A program made the position numbers and the translations under genes. From assembly GCF_928381505.1 (NCBI RefSeq), contig NZ_CAKMSJ010000004.1:124001-188000 (forward strand): a stretch of DNA of 64,000 nt. The letters run 5' to 3'. The notes beneath the pieces were generated by a model that saw only the letters and a program-made list of their open reading frames with translations, was not told the origin of the DNA and searched no databases. Shown one piece after another: positions 11,524-19,238 of this stretch (the stretch's first letter is position 1; every line of letters starts with the position of its first letter). The DNA is from Rothia endophytica. GTDB taxonomy: Bacteria; Actinomycetota; Actinomycetes; Actinomycetales; Micrococcaceae.

Positions 11524-11548
11524 TTGTCGTTCTTCTCTCCAGATGGGG

Positions 11549-12424
11549 TTAGGCGTCTACGTCCCAGGAGGCAAAATCAGCTTTAATGTCTCGGTCCCAG
11601 GGGGTATCGAGCACCCCGCCGATGTAGTCCTTGTACCACTGCCGAACCTCATCTGAGTGGAAGGCATCTTGTAGCGCCTGAGCTTTCTCTGTGCCAACAA
11701 AATCTGGACGGGCAGCTACCAGGCAAATGTAGGGCAGGGCGTCTTCAGTGGTTTCAAAAGCCAGCGCGGCCTGAGGTTCCAACCCAATTTCTGAGGCGAG
11801 ACGGACAAAAAGAAAACCGGCGTCAGCGTCGGGTAGGGTCTTGGACAGAGACTGCTGGTCGACCTCTACGAACTGAAGATCTTTGGGGTTTTCTAGGATG
11901 TCTTGTTGAGAAAGATGGGTCACGGGCTTACCTTCGGTCAGGGTGAGAAGACCATGCTGGGCAAGAAGAGCTAAAGCACGGCCGTTGTTGGAGGTGTCGA
12001 CCGGGATGGCGATCCTCGCCCCTTGAGGCAGGGCATCCAGGGATGAATACTTCTGTGACCAGATACCAGCGGGGGACGTGTACTCGTAGAAAAGGGGCAC
12101 CAAATCAAGCCCCTTGTCCCGCTTAAACTGCTGCAGGTATGCCCCGTGCTGGAAGAAGTTAGCGTCATAGGTGCCCTGGGAAACCTCGAGGTTGGGCTGC
12201 ACGATATCGGTGACGTAGGTTGCCTGTAGGTCCCAGCCTTTTTCCTTCAGAATTTTTTGGGCGATTTTGGTGGGCTCCTGGTAGGGGGCTGATTCAGTAG
12301 CGATGATGGTGATGGTTTTATCGTTACCGCTAGCGGCAGTGCCGCAGGCACTGAAGGCCAGTGCGCCTAGGGTTGCGATGCCTGAACTGATGAGAAGCTG
12401 TCGGCGGTTGATAGAGAGGCTCAT
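11549..12424 (-). CDS. MetQ/NlpA-family substrate-binding lipoprotein
   Basis: Extracytoplasmic binding protein of a MetNIQ-type importer, 291 residues. The N-terminus has a basic start, a hydrophobic core and the lipobox FSAC near residue 27, and the NRRQLL stretch suggests possible twin-arginine export. The mature part matches the NlpA family: EPTKIAQKILKEKGW, LEVSQGTYDANFFQH, and a later IPVDTSNNGRAL region of the ligand pocket. It is encoded in the riboswitch-controlled sulfur operon between the LLM monooxygenase and the SfnB-like gene. By family it could bind methionine, but the neighbouring monooxygenases suggest another sulfur compound. Confidence 0.88.
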   Translation of the reverse strand: MSLSINRRQLLISSGIATLGALAFSACGTAASGNDKTITIIATESAPYQEPTKIAQKILKEKGWDLQATYVTDIVQPNLEVSQGTYDANFFQHGAYLQQFKRDKGLDLVPLFYEYTSPAGIWSQKYSSLDALPQGARIAIPVDTSNNGRALALLAQHGLLTLTEGKPVTHLSQQDILENPKDLQFVEVDQQSLSKTLPDADAGFLFVRLASEIGLEPQAALAFETTEDALPYICLVAARPDFVGTEKAQALQDAFHSDEVRQWYKDYIGGVLDTPWDRDIKADFASWDVDA

Positions 12425-12453
12425 GGTGTACGTCCTTAGGATAAGAAGAGGTT

Positions 12454-13818
12454 TTAGTGTGTGCGGTAAAAAGTTGCAGTGGGGTTGGCGCTGTAGGGTT
12501 GGGATTCCCCAAATTTTTCGCGCAGAGTCCCGGGGGCATAGCTCGTTTGGGCTAGTCCGCGGCGGGTCAGTTCGGGCAGAATATGGTCGATGAAGTCCGT
12601 ATAAGAGCTGGGTAAGAAGGAGTTGATGACATTAATTCCAGCCACTCCGGCGTCCTGCCAGCGCTCTAGCTGATCGGCAATTTGCTCTGGGGTTCCTACC
12701 AGGTGCTGGGCTTCAGTACGGTAGCGGGCAACGTCCTCTAGGGTAGGATTCTGGCCCGGGGTAGAGGCCTTAATCGCATCTAGGATCCCGCGTGAGCCTT
12801 CGGTTTCGATGTCACCTAAGGGTGTATCTAAGGGAACTCCACCTAAATCGACGCCCAGGCTGCCACCGATATGGGCCAGCACCGTATCAACATCTAGGTA
12901 CTCCCGCTCTGCTTCGTGCAGGCGGTGAGCTTCCTCTTCCGTGGAGCCAACCGTGAAGGACAAGCCCGCAAAGAGCTTGATGTCCTCCCGGCGCCGTCCT
13001 GCTGCCTCTGCCTGCACGCGCAGCTTTTCTGAAAACCTCTGAGCGTAGTCGGGAGAGGGAGCAAAAACGAAAGCAGCTTCGGCATGTTGACCGGCGAATA
13101 CCGTGCCTCGGGTGGAGTTACCTGCCTGAAACAGTAGCGGAGTTCGCTGGGGTGAAGGAGACACCAAATGCGGCCCCTCCACGGAGTAACGTTGGCCAGA
13201 ATGGTTGATTTTGTGAACCTTTGACGGGTTAGCAAAGATACCGGACTCTTTATCTGTGAGCAGCGCACCCTCCTGCCAGGAGCTCTCCCAGAGCTTGTAG
13301 CAGACCTCCAAATATTCATCTGCCCAGTCATAACGCTGGTCGTGCTCCGTGATGGAGGAACTGCCAAAGTTCTTGTGGGCGTTTTCTAAAGAGCTAGTAA
13401 CAATGTTCCAAGCAACCCGGCCACCGCTCAGGTGATCAAGGGTTGAGAGCTGGCGGGCAAAGGTAAAGGGGTGCGCCTGAATCACCGATGAGGTAATAGC
13501 CAACCCCAGGTTCTGAGTGACAGCAGCCAGAGCTGATGCCAGTACCAGCGGGTCGTTGGAAGGAACTTGAAGGCCTTTACGAATAAGTGAGTCTGTGTTG
13601 CCTTCATGGTTTCCATACAGGCCCACCACATCTGCCAGGAAGAGCGCGTCAAAGTGGGCAGCTTCTAGCTGCTGGGCTAAATCAGTCCAGAGGGCTAGCT
13701 CGTTGAAACGGTGCTGCTGGGCATCGGGATGGCGCCACTGACCGCCGCGAATATGATTGCCAGTGTTCATAACAAAAGCGCTCAACAGTAGGCGGGGGCG
13801 CTGGCTAAAAGTAGACAT
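12454..13818 (-). CDS. LLM-class FMN-dependent monooxygenase (NtaA/SnaA/DszA family)
   Basis: A 454-residue bacterial-luciferase-fold enzyme that uses FMNH2 and O2, probably to release sulfur from an organic molecule. Family features are the N-terminal LSAFVMNTGNHIRGGQWRHP, the FDALFLADVVG strand, LVLASALAAVTQNLGL, a GGRVAWNIVTS segment and PLLFQAGNS with GTVFAGQHAE. I chose the ATG at 13818 because GAGGATA precedes it at good spacing; the frame stays open further upstream into the permease gene, but that extension is not conserved-looking. A partner flavin reductase is not in the operon and would have to be encoded elsewhere. Confidence 0.88.
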   Translation of the reverse strand: MSTFSQRPRLLLSAFVMNTGNHIRGGQWRHPDAQQHRFNELALWTDLAQQLEAAHFDALFLADVVGLYGNHEGNTDSLIRKGLQVPSNDPLVLASALAAVTQNLGLAITSSVIQAHPFTFARQLSTLDHLSGGRVAWNIVTSSLENAHKNFGSSSITEHDQRYDWADEYLEVCYKLWESSWQEGALLTDKESGIFANPSKVHKINHSGQRYSVEGPHLVSPSPQRTPLLFQAGNSTRGTVFAGQHAEAAFVFAPSPDYAQRFSEKLRVQAEAAGRRREDIKLFAGLSFTVGSTEEEAHRLHEAEREYLDVDTVLAHIGGSLGVDLGGVPLDTPLGDIETEGSRGILDAIKASTPGQNPTLEDVARYRTEAQHLVGTPEQIADQLERWQDAGVAGINVINSFLPSSYTDFIDHILPELTRRGLAQTSYAPGTLREKFGESQPYSANPTATFYRTH

Positions 13819-13852
13819 AGTTATCCTCGTGCAGGGTGAAGTTTTTATAGTG

Positions 13853-14515
13853 TTAGCGTTTATCGAGGGCCCGTGAAAGACGAGATCCGCTGACTTGCAC
13901 CAGAGATACCAGGGCAATCATAAGAAGAATCGCTAGGACCATCAGCGGAGTTTCGTAACGGTAGTAGCCGTAGCGGATAGCGAAGTCGCCTATACCTCCA
14001 CCGCCCACCAGCCCTGCCATAGCTGAGTAAGAAATAAAGCTGACCGTCATGATGGTGACAGACCCAACCAGGGCGGGAATTGCGTCCACCAACAGAACAT
14101 GAGAAATAACCTGGCGGTGTTTAGCTCCCATAGCAAGGGCTGCTTCTACGGTGCCCTGACCTAACTGTGTGAGGTTCTGCTCTACAAAACGGGCGAAGTA
14201 GGGCACTGCGTTGATGGTGAGAGGGACGATGACCGCAGCGGTGCCGATGGTTGTTCCCACCAAAAGTCTGGTGAAGGGAATGATGGCAATGAGCAAAATC
14301 AGAAAGGGAAAAGAGCGGGCTATGCTCACCGCGGTGTCGAGTGCCTTGTGCACTTTAGGTCGAGGGGAGAGCCCATCTGGCCCCCAAAGGTACAGCAGAA
14401 TCCCCAGAGGGGTACCACCGGCAACGGCCAGGGGAATGGCTACTGCAATCATGGTAAAGGTCTGCCCCAGGGCTGTCAGAAGTTCCGGATAAATTTCAAC
14501 AATGCGCTCAAACAT
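13853..14515 (-). CDS. MetI-like ABC transporter permease
   Basis: Inner-membrane permease of 220 residues, with five or so hydrophobic segments. It carries the MetI-type sequence FPFLILLIAIIPFTRLLVGT and the EAA-loop stretch VEAALAMGAKHRQVISHVLL that contacts the ATPase. The C-terminal GGGGIGDFAIRYGYYRYE region is typical of MetI proteins. Its start overlaps the end of the ATPase gene by eight bases, indicating translational coupling. It belongs to the riboswitch-led sulfur operon. Confidence 0.9.
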   Translation of the reverse strand: MFERIVEIYPELLTALGQTFTMIAVAIPLAVAGGTPLGILLYLWGPDGLSPRPKVHKALDTAVSIARSFPFLILLIAIIPFTRLLVGTTIGTAAVIVPLTINAVPYFARFVEQNLTQLGQGTVEAALAMGAKHRQVISHVLLVDAIPALVGSVTIMTVSFISYSAMAGLVGGGGIGDFAIRYGYYRYETPLMVLAILLMIALVSLVQVSGSRLSRALDKR

Positions 14516-15323
14516 GGTGTAGCTCCTCTACAGACTGGACGTGTTCTGACGCGGCTAGCTCAATGGTGGGGTTAAGCCTGATGGAGTCATCAAGCAGGTA
14601 GGCGCCGATGTCGCTAGTAGGAATGAAATTTTTACGGCGAATATCTTTGGTGCTCACCTGCTCAACCAAGGCGCCGCCCTCAAGAATCGCAATCTCATCG
14701 GCCAAAGCCTTGACTACGTTCATCTCATGGGTAACCAGAACGGTGGTAATTCCAAATTCGGTATTAATATCTTTGAGGTACTGCAAAATACTTCCAGTGG
14801 TGCGTGGGTCGACGGCGGAGGTCGGCTCATCGCAGAGAAGAATCTGAGGCTGAGGCGCTAGGGCGCGGGCTATCGCTACCCGCTGTTTTTGGCCCCCTGA
14901 CAGTTGCCCGGGGTAGGCGTTTTCTTTGCCCGCCAAATCCACAATTTCAAGAGCCTGGCGCGCCTTCTCTTTCCTAAACGCACGGCTAACACCAGCAAAC
15001 TTCAGGGCAAGTTCAACGTTCTTGCGCACGGTTAGGTTATTGACCAGGTTGAAGTGCTGGAAAATCATGCCAATGTTGTGGCGGGCTTCGCGTAGCTGCG
15101 CTGGGTTGAGATTGGTCAGGTCAGTCCCATCAATGAGAATCCGCCCATCACTGGGACGTTCCAACAGATTTATCGAACGAAGAAGCGTTGACTTACCTGC
15201 CCCAGAGAACCCAATGATGCCTTGTATAGATGACTTGGGAACATGGAGAGAGACATTCTTGACCGCGCAGAATTCGCGCTCGCCGCGTCCGTAGCTCACC
15301 GAAACGTTATCCAGTTGAATCAC
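14508..15323 (-). CDS. MetN-like ABC transporter ATPase lacking the NIL domain
   Basis: ATPase subunit of the MetNIQ-like importer, 271 residues. Walker A is GFSGAGKST (about 38-46), the signature is LSGGQKQRVAIARAL, Walker B is ILLCDEPTSAVDP and the switch is LVTHEM. Classical MetN proteins have about 340 residues and end in a methionine-sensing NIL/ACT domain. Here only about 25 unrelated residues follow the ATPase core, so substrate feedback through NIL is absent. The GTG start is preceded by GAGGAG, which lies inside a short hairpin under the SAM riboswitch. It is the first gene of the sulfur operon. Confidence 0.9.
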   Translation of the reverse strand: MIQLDNVSVSYGRGEREFCAVKNVSLHVPKSSIQGIIGFSGAGKSTLLRSINLLERPSDGRILIDGTDLTNLNPAQLREARHNIGMIFQHFNLVNNLTVRKNVELALKFAGVSRAFRKEKARQALEIVDLAGKENAYPGQLSGGQKQRVAIARALAPQPQILLCDEPTSAVDPRTTGSILQYLKDINTEFGITTVLVTHEMNVVKALADEIAILEGGALVEQVSTKDIRRKNFIPTSDIGAYLLDDSIRLNPTIELAASEHVQSVEELHHV

Positions 15324-15330
15324 TGTTTAC

Positions 15331-15350
15331 TCCTCGTAGACATGCGAGGA
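15331..15350 (-). promoter_or_regulatory. Hairpin covering the ribosome binding site of the sulfur operon
   Basis: Six perfect base pairs (TCCTCG with CGAGGA) and an 8-nt loop enclose the GAGGAG Shine-Dalgarno of the metN-like gene. It sits downstream of the SAM aptamer and is a plausible translational expression platform. The regulatory role is inferred. Confidence 0.55.
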
Positions 15351-15406
15351 AAACCTAGAACAGCATAGGCCTATCCAGAGGGAAGGGCCGGAGCGGAAAA
15401 AGGATT

Positions 15407-15492
15407 CCATCGCCTCCTGGCGGGAGCACCGGGCCTCAAAGGGCTGGTTGCTGCGACGTCACTGAGCCAGGTCTCTCGGTCGCTCTTGATGG
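15407..15492 (-). ncRNA. SAM-I (S-box) riboswitch
   Basis: On the minus strand an 86-nt element matches the S-box core in order: P1 5' strand CCATC, then AAGAG, GACCGAGAGACCTGGCTC, GTGACG, the near-invariant GCAGCAACC, a short P3-like arm, CGGTGCT, CCAGGA and the P1 3' strand GATGG. These elements mirror the SAM-I consensus (AGAG, GAGGGACTGGCCC, GCAACC, GGTGCT, P1 closure). It lies about 85 nt before the start of a MetN-like gene that heads a sulfur-acquisition operon, which is the expected regulon. High SAM should reduce expression. Confidence 0.88.
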
Positions 15493-15646
15493 TTTTGTTG
15501 GGTTTGACTCTAATCATGTCTCTTAGGGGTTGGCAAACAGAAGACAGAGGATGACATGAAAAGTCCAGGTATGAAGAATTGTGAACCAGGGCACGTCACA
15601 TTAAGGGTGGGATGTAATGATTTAGTGGGAAGAAGAGCCTTTCCCT
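15493..15646. other. Upstream region of the sulfur operon
   Basis: Between the riboswitch and a small reading frame. It presumably contains the leftward promoter of the sulfur operon, but I cannot assign a clear -35/-10 pair. Confidence 0.35.
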
Positions 15647-15802
15647 GTGCCTGAACACCTGGTTGAAAGACTGGCCGAAACTGCCCGCATAGCAACTGAG
15701 TTGGATGAGCGTAGGGAAGGTTTGCATCATGCCGTTCATGGTCAAAAGAATGGGTCTAAAAAATTCTCAGATGAGGAAATGACTGACTCAGCGGTGCTAT
15801 AG
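15647..15802 (+). CDS. Small open reading frame of unknown function
   Basis: A 51-codon frame starting at GTG, preceded by GGAAGAAG at about 12 bases. The product would be charged and helical, with VPEHLVERLAETARIATEL near the start and a Lys/Gly/Asp/Glu-rich end (KKFSDEEMTDSAVL). No family is recognised. It sits alone in an intergenic region between the sulfur operon and tetR, with no downstream partner. It may be a true small gene or the remnant of a larger one. Confidence 0.3.
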   Translation: MPEHLVERLAETARIATELDERREGLHHAVHGQKNGSKKFSDEEMTDSAVL

Positions 15803-15947
15803 CAGTGGTGGGAGAGATGGCGATAGCCCAGCGTAAGAGAGCTGAGAGCCAAGGGCAACCACCCGGCATCACTGCTACAAGGTACCCACCTTCACCAATA
15901 GGTTAGTTATTTTAGGGGCTCAGGACCTATGGGTTGCCTGAGCGGCT

Positions 15948-16517
15948 CTAGGCTGCGTTGTCTACCAGCTTGCTGATAGCCCCCAGTAGACCTTCGATAT
16001 CTGCTGGACTGGGAGAGGGGCTCTGCCCCTGTGCTGAGGTTACTTTCTCGCTGCTGTCCCCTGCCTGTGATAGCACCGCGTTGTAGTAGAGACCGTCCCC
16101 AATCAGCAAAATTGCCCGCGCAACGTGGGGGTCCTTCACCTCATCCTCAAGCAGGCTGAGCCAGCGGTCTTGCACCCGCTTCATGGCGGTGTTCACCGCT
16201 GGTTGAAACTCATTGCCCAGGCGCGTGACTGAAATGATGGTGCGGTCCAGAGAGGAGTCCTGCCAGACCGAGGTGCGCACATAATAGTTGGTGGCCCCAG
16301 CGGGGTCCTGGCTCATGAGAACTGCGTCGTCTTCAGCTAGGGTCTCAAGGCGCTGCAAAAGCCCGGATGCCAAAGCCCGCTTGTCCTTGAAGTGGTAGAG
16401 CAAACCCCCCTTAGAGACACCTGCAGCTTTGGCTATGGCCTCTAAAGTAGCGGCGCGTTCGCCGTTCTCAACAAGCACTCTTTCGTAGGCATCCAGTATC
16501 TTTTCGCGTGCACTCAT
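15948..16517 (-). CDS. TetR-family transcriptional repressor of the adjacent efflux pump
   Basis: A 189-residue repressor. The N-terminal helix-turn-helix is clear (ATLEAIAKAAGVSKGGLLYHF, about residues 22-42, with KDKRAL following). The rest is the ligand-binding helical domain. I chose the ATG at 16517 (MSAREKILDAYERV), which is where the family normally begins; the frame is open further upstream through the operator. It is divergent from an MFS drug exporter, with a perfect palindrome between them inside the exporter promoter, the classic arrangement for local repression released by drugs. Confidence 0.9.
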   Translation of the reverse strand: MSAREKILDAYERVLVENGERAATLEAIAKAAGVSKGGLLYHFKDKRALASGLLQRLETLAEDDAVLMSQDPAGATNYYVRTSVWQDSSLDRTIISVTRLGNEFQPAVNTAMKRVQDRWLSLLEDEVKDPHVARAILLIGDGLYYNAVLSQAGDSSEKVTSAQGQSPSPSPADIEGLLGAISKLVDNAA

Positions 16518-16542
16518 GTACTCCAGAATACACGCAAAAGCC

Positions 16543-16571
16543 TTGAGCAAGAACCGTCCAGACGGTACAGT
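16543..16571 (+). promoter_or_regulatory. Efflux-pump promoter with TetR operator in its spacer
   Basis: TTGAGC at 16543-16548 and TACAGT at 16566-16571 are separated by 17 bp. A perfect inverted repeat ACCGTC-CA-GACGGT (16553-16566) fills the spacer, placing a repressor dimer between the -35 and -10 boxes. Confidence 0.75.
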
Positions 16572-16616
16572 GTCTTGGGTAAGAACCATCAAACCCCTTC
16601 AAACATTGAGGTGCCC

Positions 16617-18152
16617 ATGCGCTCGGTAACCGGCCAAATCCCGGCCGTGAACCCCGTATCAACAACGCCCTACCCCAAACGCTGGTGGGCATTAGCTGTG
16701 CTGATGCTACCGGTGCTTTTGGTGTCTGTTGATAACACTGTGCTTTCCTTTGCCTTGCCGGTCATTTCTGCACAGCTTAATCCCACAGGTGCCCAGTTGC
16801 TGTGGATCACCGATATCTACCCGCTCATTCTCGCGGGTCTACTGGTGCCAGCCGGTAGTCTGGGGGACCGCCTGGGCCGCCGCCGTCTGCTGCTGGTCGG
16901 TGGCACGGGTTTCACTGTCATCTCGGCAGCTGCTGCCTTCGCCCCCACCGCTGACTGGCTCATCGTAGCCCGTGCCGCCATGGGCTTCTTCGGCGCCATG
17001 CTGATGCCCGCCACCCTTTCCATCATCAGAAATATGTTTGAAGACGCTGTTGAGCGTCGCACCGCCATCGCTATTTGGGCTGCGGGTTTCTCAGGTGGCG
17101 CTGCCCTGGGGCCTATCGTTGGTGGAGTGCTTCTTGAACACTTCAGCTGGGGCTCAATTTTCTTGATGGCGGTACCGGTGCTCCTGCCTCTACTCATTGC
17201 CGGGCCCCTGGTGTTGCCTGAATCTAAAGACCCTAATCCCGGTGCTATTGACCCGCTCTCTATCGCCTTGGTCATGCTAACCATGGCACCGCTGGTTTAC
17301 TCCATCAAGCACTTTGCGACCGCTGGGTTTGATCTGCAAACCGCGCTCACCCTAGTGGTAGCAGTGATCGCAGGTGTGCTTTTCACTCGCCGCCAGCTGG
17401 CACGCAACAACCCCATGTTGGACGTCCGCCTTTTCACCAACCCGCGTTTCTCGGGTGCGGTAGCCGCCAATCTACTGGCAGTCTTTGCTCTGGTTGGCTT
17501 CTTGTACTTTGTCTCCCAGCATATGCAGTTAGTCAGTGGCCATTCACCCCTGCAGGCAAGCTTCTTGCTGCTGCCCGGGCTTGCCACAACGGTGATTATG
17601 GGGCTGTTGGTGGTCAAGATGGTCAAGCGCTTTAAGCCCTCCCATGTGGTGGCTTTTGCGCTGATGCTCAGCTCTCTAGCCTTTGCGCTGGTAGCCTACT
17701 CAGCACGGGTGGAGTCTGATCTGGGTATTATTCTGGCTTTCGCTCTGCTGGGTGCAGGTATCGGTATGGCCGAGACCCTCTCCAATGACATCATTATGAC
17801 CAGTGTCCCCGCACCCAAGGCGGGAGCGGCGTCCGCTATCTCTGAGACTGCTTACGAAACTGGTTCGGTGATGGGCACCGCCGTGCTGGGGTCCATTCTG
17901 AACGCGGTGTATGCTGCTCGGGTGGTTGTTCCCGAAGGGGTGGATGCCGCTGCAGCTGATGTGGCCCGTGAAACCTTGGGTGGGGCCACCAGCGTTGCCC
18001 AGCATCTAGAACCCGCCCTGGCTGAGCAACTATTGGATTCAGCCCGTCATGCCTTCGACTCTGGAGCGGTCTACACCTCCCTAATCGGTGCGGCGGTCAT
18101 GGTGCTCGCAGCTCTTGTGGCTCTGCGAACTCTGCGCAGCGTCAAAATGTAG
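16617..18152 (+). CDS. MFS multidrug efflux transporter, DHA2 (14-TM) family
   Basis: Proton-coupled drug exporter of about 511 residues with roughly 14 membrane segments. Motif A (GSLGDRLGRRRLLLVGG) lies near residue 80 and the DHA2 motif C region (GFSGGAALGPIVGGVLLEHFSWGSIF) near 160-185. Both are typical of QacA/SmvA/EmrB-type antiporters. Motif D (VDNTVLSFALPVI) in the first membrane segment is typical for multidrug members. I chose the ATG at 17 codons' distance from the operator, with GAGG just upstream; a TTG 14 codons earlier is less likely. It is divergent from its TetR regulator. Confidence 0.92.
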   Translation: MRSVTGQIPAVNPVSTTPYPKRWWALAVLMLPVLLVSVDNTVLSFALPVISAQLNPTGAQLLWITDIYPLILAGLLVPAGSLGDRLGRRRLLLVGGTGFTVISAAAAFAPTADWLIVARAAMGFFGAMLMPATLSIIRNMFEDAVERRTAIAIWAAGFSGGAALGPIVGGVLLEHFSWGSIFLMAVPVLLPLLIAGPLVLPESKDPNPGAIDPLSIALVMLTMAPLVYSIKHFATAGFDLQTALTLVVAVIAGVLFTRRQLARNNPMLDVRLFTNPRFSGAVAANLLAVFALVGFLYFVSQHMQLVSGHSPLQASFLLLPGLATTVIMGLLVVKMVKRFKPSHVVAFALMLSSLAFALVAYSARVESDLGIILAFALLGAGIGMAETLSNDIIMTSVPAPKAGAASAISETAYETGSVMGTAVLGSILNAVYAARVVVPEGVDAAAADVARETLGGATSVAQHLEPALAEQLLDSARHAFDSGAVYTSLIGAAVMVLAALVALRTLRSVKM

Positions 18153-18260
18153 AGTGCTGCATCAGGACGGCTGGGCGCACTGGCTACAGGGGTGAATGCT
18201 GACCGGTGAAGTAACCTAAAAGTGCGACACGATTTAGTTGCCGGAGTGATGCAATACACT

Positions 18261-18266
18261 ACCTGT
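18261..18266. promoter_or_regulatory. ACCTGT half-site before the sugar ABC operon
   Basis: ACCTGT, identical to one arm of the palindrome found downstream of treR (24485-24499), lies about 30 bases before the first permease gene. A single half-site is weak evidence for shared control. Confidence 0.2.
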
Positions 18267-18293
18267 TCATTTTTTTAGGATAAATTCAGCTAT

Positions 18294-19235
18294 GTGACCG
18301 CACCCACCATTCCTGGACTCGAAAATTCGACTCCCACCCACGAACCGCCCCAGCGCAAATACAAGCGCGGAACCAAGGCAACCCTGCTGGGTCTTGCCCT
18401 GGTCTTGCCCAACCTGATCCTGCTACTGGTCTTCACTTACCGACCCCTGATCGATAACATTCGTTTGTCGTTCTATAACTGGAACATCGCCTCCACGCGC
18501 CCAGCCACCTTCGTCGGTCTTGATAACTACATCGAATGGGCACAAAACCCCGTCAGCTGGCAGATTGTCCTGCAGACCGCCATCTTCACGGTGGCTGCTG
18601 TTGCTGGATCGATGGTTCTTGGTCTTGCTTTGGCGTTGCTGCTGGACCGGCCCCTCAAGGGGCGCAACGCGGTCCGCTCGCTGGTCTTTGCCCCCTACGT
18701 TATTTCGGGTGCGGCGGTTGGTGTTGCCTTCCAGTTTGTCTTTGACCCCGGCTACGGTCTGATTCAAGACCTTCTCGGCAGGGTCGGTCTTGACTCGCCC
18801 CAGTTCTACACCAACCCCAACTGGGCCCTGTTCATGATTACGACCACCTATATCTGGAAGAACCTGGGCTATACCTTCGTCATTTACCTCGCCGCCTTGC
18901 AGGGTCTGCGCAAAGATCTCGATGAAGCGGCAGAAATTGACCGCACCCCGCGCCTCCGCAAGTTTTTCAAGGTCACCTTGCCGCAGCTGCGTCCCACCAC
19001 CTTCTTCCTCTCCATCACCGTGCTACTGAACTCCTTACAGGTCTTCGACATCATCAACGTGATGACCCGCGGTGGCCCCCTGGAAACCTCCACCACCACC
19101 CTGGTTTACCAGGTCTATCAGGAGACCTTCGTTAATTCCCGTGCAGGCTACGGTGCTGCCATTGCAACCATCATGTTCTTGGCGGTTCTAATTATCACCG
19201 TGGTTCAGGTTCGTATGCAGGAAAGGGATAAGTAA
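18294..19235 (+). CDS. Carbohydrate ABC transporter permease (MalF/UgpA type)
   Basis: Membrane permease of 313 residues and first gene of a four-gene sugar importer. Six hydrophobic segments are visible, beginning with LLGLALVLPNLILLLVFTY. The EAA loop is present as LDEAAEIDRTPRLRKFFKVTLPQL, followed by the usual TTFFLSITVLLNSLQVFDI and MTRGGPLETSTTTLVYQVYQ, which are hallmarks of family CUT1 permeases. The start is GTG. The second permease begins three bases after its stop. The facing GH13 enzyme and TreR-like regulator suggest an alpha-linked glucoside as substrate. Confidence 0.92.
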   Translation: MTAPTIPGLENSTPTHEPPQRKYKRGTKATLLGLALVLPNLILLLVFTYRPLIDNIRLSFYNWNIASTRPATFVGLDNYIEWAQNPVSWQIVLQTAIFTVAAVAGSMVLGLALALLLDRPLKGRNAVRSLVFAPYVISGAAVGVAFQFVFDPGYGLIQDLLGRVGLDSPQFYTNPNWALFMITTTYIWKNLGYTFVIYLAALQGLRKDLDEAAEIDRTPRLRKFFKVTLPQLRPTTFFLSITVLLNSLQVFDIINVMTRGGPLETSTTTLVYQVYQETFVNSRAGYGAAIATIMFLAVLIITVVQVRMQERDK

Positions 19236-19238
19236 GCC

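Noticed and set aside
15510..15695. Minus-strand frame of 61 codons upstream of the sulfur operon
   Set aside because: No start signal and Pro/Phe/Leu-rich nonsense-like product; it would overlap the likely operon promoter and the rightward small frame.
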